This document shows, piece by piece, positions 17,964 to 25,523 of a stretch of DNA of 64,000 nt. The stretch comes from UBA2040 sp963977135 (GTDB lineage Bacteria > Bacteroidota > Bacteroidia > Flavobacteriales_D > Crocinitomicaceae), in contig CAXBNN010000008.1 of the NCBI GenBank assembly GCA_963977135.1, positions 62,001 through 126,000 on the forward strand. The letters run 5' to 3'. A program made the position numbers and the translations under genes. The notes below the pieces were generated by a model, which ran no database searches, had not been told where the DNA came from, and saw only the letters and a program-made list of their open reading frames with translations. The first letter of the stretch is position 1; each line of letters starts with the position of its first letter.

Positions 17964-20294
17964 ATGTTAATGAGCCAATTTTTATCGACCTTAACCTTTC
18001 TATTACTCTCAATTTCAGTTTTTTCCCAGTCAAAGTTCACTTTAAGTGGAATTGTTAAAGATGCAACAACTGGTGAATCTTTAATTGGAGTGACCATACG
18101 CCCATCAGAAATGAGTGGAGTTGGAGCTATTTCAAATGAATATGGTTTCTATTCACTCACTTTGCCTGAAGGTAAATATACTTTCGTAGCCAACTATCCG
18201 ACTTTTGCAAAATTTGAGAAAGTTATTGATCTAAAACAAAATGTTTCCTTAAATATCGATTTAGCTGCACAAGTACAAGAGATTGGAACCGTTGAAGTTA
18301 GCACTAAAAAGAAGGATGAAAATGTTCGCCAAGCTCAAATGGGAGTGGAGAGAATTGACATGAACGAAATCAATAAAATCCCTGTGATTTTTGGTGAAAA
18401 GGACATCGTGAAAACTCTACAACTTTTACCTGGAGTTAAATCTGCTGGAGATGGAAATTCAGGATTTTACGTACGAGGTGGGGCAGCCGATCAAAACTTG
18501 ATATTATTAGATGAGGCACCGGTGTATAATGCTTCGCACCTTTTAGGTTTCTTCTCAACTTTTAATTCCGATGTTATCAAAACGGCAACATTATATAAAG
18601 GAACTCAGCCAGCACAGTATGGCGGAAGGTTGGCTTCTGTACTCGATATTAAAATGAACGAAGGGAATTCTAAACGATTTGGCGCCCAAGGTGGAATTGG
18701 TTTAATTGCCTCTAGATTAACTTTAGAAGGTCCAATTGTGAAAGACAAAGGTTCGTTTCTAATCGCTGGTAGAAGAACTTATGCAGATTTGTTTTTGAAA
18801 TTGACACCCGAAGAACGTGGTCTAAGAGATACAAAACTCTTTTTCTATGATTTAAATACCAAAATAAACTATCGATTTGGACAAAAAGATCAAGTTTTCA
18901 TTTCTGGTTATTTTGGACGTGATGTCCTAGGATTACAAGACTTTGGCTTGTCATGGGGAAATGCAACAGGTACTGTTCGATGGAATCACATTATCAATAG
19001 CAAATTATTTTCGAATACTTCATTCATAGTTTCAAATTATCAGTACGACATAAAAATTAAAGGAGATGATTTTGATCTTACAATAGGTTCAACATTGCAA
19101 GATTACAATTTGAAACAAGAATTTCAATACTTTCCAAATTCAAGAAATAAAATAACGTTTGGTTTAAACGCTATCCATCACGGGGTTGTGCCAGGTGAAG
19201 TTACAGGAACAGAAGGTTCAGGAGTGAATAATACTAAGTTACCTCAGCGTTTAGGTGTTGAAAGCGCAATTTTTGTCAGTAATGAATGGAGCGCCACGGA
19301 GAAAATAAACGTTCTTTACGGACTTCGGGGAACAGGATTTAGCATCTTAGGAAACGGTTTTGAAAATTATTCATTTGACCAGGCAGGAAATGTTAATGAT
19401 TTTAGAATTTTTGAAAAGAATGACCTTATTAAAACATATTTAAATGTAGAGCCTCGCGTTTTCATTAGTTATTTATATTCTCCGAGTGCATCTATTAAAG
19501 GAGGTTATTCTCGAAATGTTCAGAATCTTCACTTAATATCTAACTCAATTGCAAGTTCGCCAACAGATGTTTGGTTGCCAACAACAACTAATGTTAGACC
19601 TGAAATTGCTGATCAATATACTGTAGGTTGGTTTAAGAATTTTAAAGACAACACATACGAGTTTAGTTCTGAACTTTATTACAAAGCCATGCAGAACCAA
19701 ATTGACTATCGTGATGGTGCCAACACGCAAGCCAATGAATTTATTGAAGGTGAATTATTGTACGGAATAGGTCGTGCTTACGGGATAGAATTGCTATTAA
19801 AAAAGAAAACTGGAAAATTCACAGGATGGGTTGGTTATACTCTTTCTCGTACCGAAAAGAAAATAGATCAAATCAACAACAATGAATGGTATTTGGCAAG
19901 ACAAGATCGTTTACATGATATTTCAATTGTTGGTATTTATGATTTTAACCCGAAATGGACGCTTTCAGCAACCTTTGTTTATTCTACAGGAAATGCAGTA
20001 ACCTATCCAACTGGAAAATATACTTTAGATAATGAGGTAGTATTCGTTTATTCAAATCGGAATGCAGATCGTTTACCGGATTATCACCGAATGGATATGG
20101 CTCTAACCTACAATATTAAGAAAAGAAAAAGATGGGAAAGTAGTTGGAGTTTGTCTGTCTACAATGTCTACGCACACAGAAACCCTTATTTAATTGATTT
20201 TCAAGAGAGTGAAACTAATCCTGGAACAACCGAAGTTGTTCAAACTACTCTATTTAGAATCGTCCCTACAATTACTTACAATTTTAAGTTTTAG
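17964..20294 (+). CDS. TonB-dependent outer-membrane receptor with carboxypeptidase-regulatory-like domain
   Basis: The 776 residues form an outer-membrane receptor that imports a ligand with energy from TonB. After a signal peptide (ends near VFSQ, residue 20) comes a carboxypeptidase-D regulatory-like domain (LSGIVKDATTGESLIGVTI, about 25-110). The plug domain follows (VFGEKDIVKTLQLLPGVKSAGDG, GFYVRGGAADQNLILLDEAPVYN), then the beta-barrel ending in an aromatic-terminated strand (TITYNFKF). The DUF4249 gene starts two bases after its stop. Such pairs are typical of Bacteroidota nutrient uptake, but the ligand is unknown. Confidence 0.93.
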   Translation: MLMSQFLSTLTFLLLSISVFSQSKFTLSGIVKDATTGESLIGVTIRPSEMSGVGAISNEYGFYSLTLPEGKYTFVANYPTFAKFEKVIDLKQNVSLNIDLAAQVQEIGTVEVSTKKKDENVRQAQMGVERIDMNEINKIPVIFGEKDIVKTLQLLPGVKSAGDGNSGFYVRGGAADQNLILLDEAPVYNASHLLGFFSTFNSDVIKTATLYKGTQPAQYGGRLASVLDIKMNEGNSKRFGAQGGIGLIASRLTLEGPIVKDKGSFLIAGRRTYADLFLKLTPEERGLRDTKLFFYDLNTKINYRFGQKDQVFISGYFGRDVLGLQDFGLSWGNATGTVRWNHIINSKLFSNTSFIVSNYQYDIKIKGDDFDLTIGSTLQDYNLKQEFQYFPNSRNKITFGLNAIHHGVVPGEVTGTEGSGVNNTKLPQRLGVESAIFVSNEWSATEKINVLYGLRGTGFSILGNGFENYSFDQAGNVNDFRIFEKNDLIKTYLNVEPRVFISYLYSPSASIKGGYSRNVQNLHLISNSIASSPTDVWLPTTTNVRPEIADQYTVGWFKNFKDNTYEFSSELYYKAMQNQIDYRDGANTQANEFIEGELLYGIGRAYGIELLLKKKTGKFTGWVGYTLSRTEKKIDQINNNEWYLARQDRLHDISIVGIYDFNPKWTLSATFVYSTGNAVTYPTGKYTLDNEVVFVYSNRNADRLPDYHRMDMALTYNIKKRKRWESSWSLSVYNVYAHRNPYLIDFQESETNPGTTEVVQTTLFRIVPTITYNFKF

Positions 20295-20296
20295 TC

Positions 20297-21082
20297 ATGA
20301 ATAAAAACATTCTATTATTTGCAATTTTCGCATTAATCTTCACTTCTTGTCAAAAAGTTATTGACTTAAAATTAAAGTCAAGTGAAACAAAGTATGTGCT
20401 AAAAGGCGAAGTAGTTGCTGGAGATAGTACACACTATCTTTCCATAACGACGACTATTCCTTTTGATCAACCAAATGCATTTCCTGGAGTTTCTGGGGCT
20501 ATTGTCACATTGTCAGATGACCTTGGTAATTCTACAGCTATGGTAGATGCAGGTCAAGGTGATTATTTTGCTTATAATTTTTTGGCTGTTGAAGGAAGAA
20601 CATATACCATGACAGTTGTAATTGAAGGTGAAACTATTGAGTCCACATGTACAATGCCTTTTACTGTTCCATTGTTTGGTGCTGTGGCATTGCCAAGTAG
20701 TTTCTTTGGATTAGAAGGTAATTTGATTGTCCCTGGATTCCAGGATCCAGCGGAATATGTGAACTATTATAGATTCCGCTATTTTGAAAAAGATTCTATG
20801 GATATAAATGATTCTGGCGACATCATTTCGGATGATGGTGTTTCGAATGGACAAATAAACCAACAGCCATTTATAGGCGGTTATTTTCCATTATCGGGTG
20901 ATACGGTAATTTATAGAATGTATGGAATTCCAGAATCCGTATATACTTTCTATTTCTCGAAGCAAACAAATACAAATAGCGGTTCTGGTTCTCCAGCAAA
21001 TCCAATAAGTAATTGGAGTGGAGATGTCCTAGGCTACTTTACAGCCCATAATGTCCAAGAAATTGAATTAGTAATTCCTTAA
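20297..21082 (+). CDS. DUF4249 family lipoprotein, partner of the TonB receptor
   Basis: A 261-residue lipoprotein: hydrophobic LLFAIFALIFTSC gives the lipobox, with the cysteine at about residue 18. The KVIDLKLKSSETKYVLKGEV start and the beta-sandwich pattern with AIVTLSDD and GRTYTMTVVIEGETI match DUF4249. Members almost always follow a TonB-dependent receptor, as here, and are thought to work with it at the outer membrane in a SusD-like or accessory role; that role has not been shown to my knowledge. Its end overlaps the convergent DnaJ-KTSC gene by four bases. Confidence 0.88.
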   Translation: MNKNILLFAIFALIFTSCQKVIDLKLKSSETKYVLKGEVVAGDSTHYLSITTTIPFDQPNAFPGVSGAIVTLSDDLGNSTAMVDAGQGDYFAYNFLAVEGRTYTMTVVIEGETIESTCTMPFTVPLFGAVALPSSFFGLEGNLIVPGFQDPAEYVNYYRFRYFEKDSMDINDSGDIISDDGVSNGQINQQPFIGGYFPLSGDTVIYRMYGIPESVYTFYFSKQTNTNSGSGSPANPISNWSGDVLGYFTAHNVQEIELVIP

Positions 21083-21528
21083 GCTTCTACAGCCGCCTTT
21101 TTTGATTTACGATACAAGTAAGAATTGTATATTGCTCTTTTCGCGAAACGCACTTGTTTGTCGGATTGACAAAGCTTGACATAAACACCGTGAGGTACTC
21201 CGAAATATTCATAAGTTGAGCCATCAGTGAAGGTTATTTGAAGCAATAAACCTTTGTGTTTCCAATCTTCAATACCACATTCGTTGATTGTTTTATTGTA
21301 TTCATCGAGATTTGCTTCTTTAGTTTCTGGAGCAATACTCACTAAGAAATGGTATGCGTCGATAATCTTCTTACCCATCATTTCAGCTTCTTCCATTTTT
21401 GGATCGCCTTCTTGAAATTTATCCGGGTGCCATTCTTTCACCAAGTTACGGTATGTAGATTTCAAAGTTTTTAATTCCAAAGGACCTTCAACTTGAAATA
21501 ATTTTTTGTATTCGTTAATTCTTTTCAT
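21079..21528 (-). CDS. DnaJ-domain protein with C-terminal KTSC domain
   Basis: A 149-residue cytoplasmic protein. Residues about 5-68 form a J domain with the invariant HPD motif (YRNLVKEWHPDKFQEG), which stimulates DnaK ATPase. Residues about 85-140 match the KTSC fold (LLLQITFTDGSTYEYFGVPHGVYVKL), named after lysyl-tRNA synthetase C-terminal-like regions and of unknown function. It lacks the Gly/Phe and zinc regions of full DnaJ, so it is a J-protein adaptor, not a general chaperone. A TACTTTTG promoter element sits 53 bases upstream. Confidence 0.85.
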   Translation of the reverse strand: MKRINEYKKLFQVEGPLELKTLKSTYRNLVKEWHPDKFQEGDPKMEEAEMMGKKIIDAYHFLVSIAPETKEANLDEYNKTINECGIEDWKHKGLLLQITFTDGSTYEYFGVPHGVYVKLCQSDKQVRFAKRAIYNSYLYRKSKKAAVEA

Positions 21529-21580
21529 GCAACTTGTTGATTGGGCGCTTAATAAAAAGCAACACTTGTAAATAAGGGTG

Positions 21581-21588
21581 CAAAAGTA
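21581..21588 (-). promoter_or_regulatory. Candidate -7 promoter element (TACTTTTG) for the DnaJ-KTSC gene
   Basis: On the minus strand TACTTTTG matches TAnnTTTG and is followed by CACCC, the same context as before thrS. No well-spaced -33 element is visible. Confidence 0.5.
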
Positions 21589-21690
21589 CGCGTTTTATAT
21601 TTACGAGTACTAAACTCCAAAGAATTTAACACCTTTTTAGCGTTTCACAAATACTCATAATAGAGTGATTATTTTATTTATTTATTAACC

Positions 21691-21725
21691 TTTGTTATTT
21701 TTTCAAAAATGTAATGGTACATTTG
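21691..21725 (+). promoter_or_regulatory. Candidate promoter (TTTG -33, TACATTTG -7) of the OmpA-family gene
   Basis: TTTG at 21691-21694 and TACATTTG at 21718-21725 are separated by 23 bases, within the range reported for the Bacteroidota housekeeping sigma factor. The ATG follows 35 bases downstream. Confidence 0.65.
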
Positions 21726-21760
21726 CCCCCAATTATAAGAAATTATAACACACTTAAAAA

Positions 21761-22438
21761 ATGAAAAAGTTAGTATTTGCAATGCTAATCCTTATTTCCT
21801 CAGGATTTCTATTCGCACAAAAACAAAAGCCTGAATTTAATCGTTGGTCTTTAGACTTTAATGCAGGTTTAAATAAGACCGTTCGAAATTTTGCTCCGGG
21901 TTATAGTTCTGGGTTAGCAGATTTTGGAGAAGTAAATGTAGGAGCACGCTATATGTTTAATGCATATGCAGGTCTAAAGCTTGGTTTAGTTTTCGATCGT
22001 TTTCGCGACGGCAAAGATTCTCCAGATTTTGCGACAAATATGGGTCGATTATCACTTGACGGAGTAGTTAATGTTGGAAATGCATTAAAATTTTATCAAT
22101 GGACAGATAGATTAGGTCTATTGTTTCACGCTGGAATTGGTGTTGGGAACTTTGTAGACCAAGGATTTCCATTATTTAGTTCTACAATAGATAAAGTTGG
22201 ATCCATTACTTTTGGTTTAACACCACAATTTAAATTGAATGACAAATGGTCGATAAATTTAGATGCTTCCGTTGTTGGCCTAGCAAGAATACACCATTCT
22301 TTTGATTATTCTTCAAATGGAACATTAAAAAATGGGACCTCTAGAGGTTTTAATGGACAGTTTTTTACTGGAACCATTGGAGTTTCATACTATCTAGGTA
22401 AAAAAAAAAGCCACGCAGATTGGTCACCAACAAAATGA
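21761..22438 (+). CDS. OmpA-family outer-membrane protein, N-terminal barrel part (disrupted gene)
   Basis: The first 225 codons of an OmpA-type porin/anchor gene. A signal peptide (MKKLVFAMLILISSGFLFAQ) precedes an eight-strand barrel region with alternating aromatic strands (YMFNAYAGLKLGLVFDRF, GTIGVSYYLG). The frame ends at TGA 22436-22438, just after a run of ten A (22400-22409) and the ADWSPT segment that usually leads into the linker. The periplasmic half is in another frame from 22480. Beyond the stop, the same frame would read SELDTLKADMA, an expected linker-like peptide, so the gene looks broken and not naturally short. Confidence 0.85.
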   Translation: MKKLVFAMLILISSGFLFAQKQKPEFNRWSLDFNAGLNKTVRNFAPGYSSGLADFGEVNVGARYMFNAYAGLKLGLVFDRFRDGKDSPDFATNMGRLSLDGVVNVGNALKFYQWTDRLGLLFHAGIGVGNFVDQGFPLFSSTIDKVGSITFGLTPQFKLNDKWSINLDASVVGLARIHHSFDYSSNGTLKNGTSRGFNGQFFTGTIGVSYYLGKKKSHADWSPTK

Positions 22439-22479
22439 GTTAGCAAGTCAGAATTGGATACACTCAAGGCGGATATGGC

Positions 22480-23082
22480 TTGAATGATGACGATAAAGAT
22501 GGTGTTCCAAACTATTTAGATCAGGAAGCAAATTCTCCAGAAGGAGCTACTGTAAATAGTCGCGGAGTAGTTGATCCTACAACAACTGATACAGACAAAG
22601 ATGGAATAGCTGATGCATATGACATGTGTCCTGATGCTGACGGTGATGGTGTTGCTGACAAAGATGATAAATGTCCGGCTGTTGCTGGTTCAATTTGGAA
22701 CAATGGTTGTCCAGGAGGAAGTGGAGGAGACAATGTAATAAGTGTTAATCCACCAATCGAAAATCTATATTTCTCAATTGCTTCCGCAACGCTTTCTCGA
22801 AATGAAACTGCAAAATTGGATAAAGTAGTTGATTTAATGAAAGCAAACCCTAGCTACAAATTGATTGTTAAAGGTCATACAGACAACATGGGTGCATTTG
22901 ATTATAACCAGTCATTGTCTGAAAATCGCGCAATTGCTGCTAAAAATTATCTTTTGAAAAAAGGTGTTGATCCAATGCGAGTGCGAACTGTTGCATACGG
23001 ATTCAATCAACCAGTAGGTAAAGAGAATACATTAACGGGTCGTGCTCAAAACAGACGAGTTGAATTTGAAGTTAGAAACTAA
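22480..23082 (+). CDS. OmpA-family protein, C-terminal part: calcium-binding TSP3 repeats and peptidoglycan-binding domain
   Basis: About 200 codons holding the rest of the same OmpA gene in a different frame. Thrombospondin type 3-like calcium repeats (DDKDGVPNYLD, DTDKDGIADAYDMCP, DGDGVADKDDKCP) are followed by an OmpA C-terminal domain. The peptidoglycan-binding signature is visible: KGHTDNMGAFDYNQSLSENR and GRAQNRRVEFEV. There is no signal peptide, and the only candidate start is a TTG at 22480, so on its own it could not reach the periplasm. It would bind diaminopimelate peptidoglycan if joined to the upstream barrel. A terminator follows. Confidence 0.8.
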   Translation: MNDDDKDGVPNYLDQEANSPEGATVNSRGVVDPTTTDTDKDGIADAYDMCPDADGDGVADKDDKCPAVAGSIWNNGCPGGSGGDNVISVNPPIENLYFSIASATLSRNETAKLDKVVDLMKANPSYKLIVKGHTDNMGAFDYNQSLSENRAIAAKNYLLKKGVDPMRVRTVAYGFNQPVGKENTLTGRAQNRRVEFEVRN

Positions 23083-23103
23083 TTCTCCAAAATAAATTTT
23101 GTA

Positions 23104-23135
23104 AACGCCTCGTTTAATTGTGAGGCGTTTTTTTT
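23104..23135 (+). terminator. Intrinsic terminator after the OmpA-family gene
   Basis: AACGCCTC pairs with GAGGCGTT around a ten-base loop, followed by eight T. On the other strand the stem is followed by TTTACAAAATTT, so it may also serve the convergent MBL gene. Confidence 0.88.
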
Positions 23136-23146
23136 GATTAAAAAAA

Positions 23147-24517
23147 TTACAAGTCAACAATCTGCCACAATTCTGGTAGTATTGTTTTCCATCCAAGCGT
23201 ATCTTTCAATTTCAAGCGAAAGGCATCTCTTGCTATGTTTTCTCCATGCACTAAGAATACTTTTTCTGGTTCAGTTTTAATTTCAGACAGCCAATCTATC
23301 AATTCTGCTTGGTCGGCATGGGAGCTTAAACTTTCACTATTAAATACTTCTGCCTTAACGGGAATGTATTTACCTTGAATTTTCAATTCAGTTGCACCTT
23401 CAAGTAATGCTCTTCCCCGTGTTCCTTCCGCTTGATAGCCAACTAGTAGGACTGTCGTTTCCGGTCTATCCAAGTATTGCCGTAAATAGGTTAAAACCCG
23501 TCCGCCAGTTATCATTCCACTACCGGCAATTACAATTTTAGATTCTTGTTTATCAATAATCTCCCATGTTTCTTCATACTTTTTTACAATTCTAAAGTCA
23601 TCGATGAGGTTGCTAATTTCTTGGCTGGATCGTTTGTGCCATTCCTTATGGTTTTTAAAAACGCGCAAAACTCGATCACCCATAGGACTATCCATAATTA
23701 GGGGGATGGATGGAATTCGTTTCTCTCGTTTGAGTTTAGAGAGCAAAAACATCAATACCTGTGTTCTTTCCACTGCAAAGCTCGGTATTATCAAAGTACC
23801 GCCTTTCTGAACAGTTTTATTGATAATTTCTATCAATTTTTCTTCAATATCTTCAACTGGATGAAGGCGATCACCATAAGTTGATTCCATGAATAGATAA
23901 TCAGCTTTTTCAGGCTTTTTGGGAGCATTCAACAAAAAGTCCGTTACTCGGCCAATGTCTCCTGAAAAGACAAAACGTTTGCCTTCTGTTTCAAGCTCAA
24001 TGAAAGTTGAACCTAAAATATGCCCATTCGTTTGGAACCGAACTTTTATTGTATCGAATAAATCAATCCATTGTCCTTCAGGTAAGGTTTGAAAATGCTC
24101 AATGGCTTTCTCAGCTTCTTTTTCAGTATACAAAGGTTCAGCTGGTTCATGCTTTGAAAATCCTTCTTCGTTTGCACTTTTGGCGTATTCTTCTTGAATT
24201 CTACCACTATCTAATAGTATGATTTCAGCAATTTCTAAAGTTGGACCGGTGCCGTAAACGGGACCTTTATAGCCCATTTTTATCAATCTAGCAACGAAAC
24301 CAACATGATCCAAATGACCATGAGTCAAAAGTACGGCATCGATTTCATGAATATTAACGGGTAAATATTCCCAATTTAATTCTCTTAGTGCTTTCAAGCC
24401 TTGGAATAGGCCACAGTCAATCAATATTTTCTTTCCGACAATATTCAGAAGGTATTTAGACCCTGTTACAGAGCCTGAGGCACCCAGAAAGTGAACGGTA
24501 TTTTCCATTTTTATCAT
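23147..24517 (-). CDS. MBL-fold/beta-CASP RNA hydrolase
   Basis: A cytoplasmic metallo-beta-lactamase with an inserted beta-CASP domain, the architecture of RNase J/CPSF-73 type RNA processing enzymes. The zinc motif HGHLDH lies at about residues 66-71. Downstream motifs include FVFSGDIGR, FMESTYGDRLH, the SSHAD motif and the terminal VHGE. I place the start at ATG 24517 (MIKMENTV) because it falls just after the stop of the upstream gene; 24508 is also possible. A longer reading to 24577 would overlap that gene and adds residues unlike the family. Likely co-transcribed with the nuclease-like gene four bases upstream. Confidence 0.9.
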   Translation of the reverse strand: MIKMENTVHFLGASGSVTGSKYLLNIVGKKILIDCGLFQGLKALRELNWEYLPVNIHEIDAVLLTHGHLDHVGFVARLIKMGYKGPVYGTGPTLEIAEIILLDSGRIQEEYAKSANEEGFSKHEPAEPLYTEKEAEKAIEHFQTLPEGQWIDLFDTIKVRFQTNGHILGSTFIELETEGKRFVFSGDIGRVTDFLLNAPKKPEKADYLFMESTYGDRLHPVEDIEEKLIEIINKTVQKGGTLIIPSFAVERTQVLMFLLSKLKREKRIPSIPLIMDSPMGDRVLRVFKNHKEWHKRSSQEISNLIDDFRIVKKYEETWEIIDKQESKIVIAGSGMITGGRVLTYLRQYLDRPETTVLLVGYQAEGTRGRALLEGATELKIQGKYIPVKAEVFNSESLSSHADQAELIDWLSEIKTEPEKVFLVHGENIARDAFRLKLKDTLGWKTILPELWQIVDL

Positions 24518-24521
24518 GATC

Positions 24522-25370
24522 TTACTTTTTACATATTTTTTCAGCATCTCGTAATATGTTTGAGATACGTGCTTCACCTTCTACACCAATCTTGCGCAAA
24601 ACGTCCGACTGGCCACAAATATCTCTTACAAGAACGATATCCATATTGAGCAATTTCTGTTTTTCAGCTTTCGTTAATCTTGAGAGACAGGTTATCGGGT
24701 ATAAATTGGAATAATCAATTTGATCCTTCAAAGATCCTTTCTCTGGATAGTCCCATGCAACTAAACTAATTCCTTTACACTTGGCAAATTGTTTTGCGTC
24801 CATCGTAAAACGTGTATTTGTATAAATTCTACCTTCGGTGAACTCTCGATTGAAATTTGAATCCTTCTCCCAAGCTTCGAAAATGTCTTCAAATCGAGAA
24901 TAGATGTATAATGGAACCTTTACATCAGAATGGCGATTTGGATCTGTATGAAATTTGCATTCAGCAAGTAGGATTTTACCATCTTTTTCTGCAAAAACAT
25001 CTACCTCATGATCTACACATGCCCCTGAAATCATTTGACTAACATTTACGTCGTAGCCTTTAAACGCTAATAGTTCACCTATAAATTTTTCAAATGGATA
25101 ACCCGTAGGACCAAGTTCAGCAATGGCGCTTTTCAGTTTGTAAATTTCTGCTGTAAATCGTTCTTTTTTATATAGAAGTTTGTAGGCTAATTTATAGATT
25201 TCTTTTGTAGTTATTCCGTCATAAATAATACTGTCAATATGTTGTAATATTGAGTCAATTACCTTTTTATCAGCTCTTGATTTTTCCAAAGAACTTTTTA
25301 ATTTATTCCTTTCATAAGGTGCACTTGAACCTGAAGATTTTGTAACAAATATTTTTTTCTGTCTTTTCAT
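24522..25370 (-). CDS. ATP-cone domain fused to an Mrr-like restriction-endonuclease domain
   Basis: A 282-residue protein. The N-terminal 90 residues (IFVTKSSGSSAPYERNKLKSSL, then EIYKLAYKLLYKKERFTAEIYKLKSAI) look like an ATP-cone, the nucleotide-sensing domain of ribonucleotide reductases and NrdR. Residues about 93-185 resemble a PD-(D/E)xK nuclease of the Mrr type: FEKFIGELLAFKGYDV, then HEVDVFAEKDGKILLAECKFH with the acidic and ExK residues. The last 65 residues contain a helix-hairpin-helix-like stretch. Its target is unknown. It precedes the MBL/beta-CASP gene by four bases, which points to a nucleic-acid processing pair. It could be a nucleotide-controlled nuclease; this is inference. 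Confidence 0.75.
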   Translation of the reverse strand: MKRQKKIFVTKSSGSSAPYERNKLKSSLEKSRADKKVIDSILQHIDSIIYDGITTKEIYKLAYKLLYKKERFTAEIYKLKSAIAELGPTGYPFEKFIGELLAFKGYDVNVSQMISGACVDHEVDVFAEKDGKILLAECKFHTDPNRHSDVKVPLYIYSRFEDIFEAWEKDSNFNREFTEGRIYTNTRFTMDAKQFAKCKGISLVAWDYPEKGSLKDQIDYSNLYPITCLSRLTKAEKQKLLNMDIVLVRDICGQSDVLRKIGVEGEARISNILRDAEKICKK

Positions 25371-25523
25371 TCAAAATGCTTTTATAAATAAAATGTGAAC
25401 TACTCTCAAAGTTAGTGAACGCTAGAGATTAAAAACTGAGGGAAGTCAGCTTTTGATTTTTAATTGGATAATGTCCATATTATCAGCAAGAAACCATTAT
25501 ATTTAAGAAGAGATTTCAACGAA

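Noticed and set aside
22400..22409. Programmed frameshifting at the ten-A run to join the OmpA halves
   Set aside because: A shift at the A run does not give one open frame: further stops lie in the two other frames (TAG at 22441 and TGA at 22485), so a single slip cannot join the halves.
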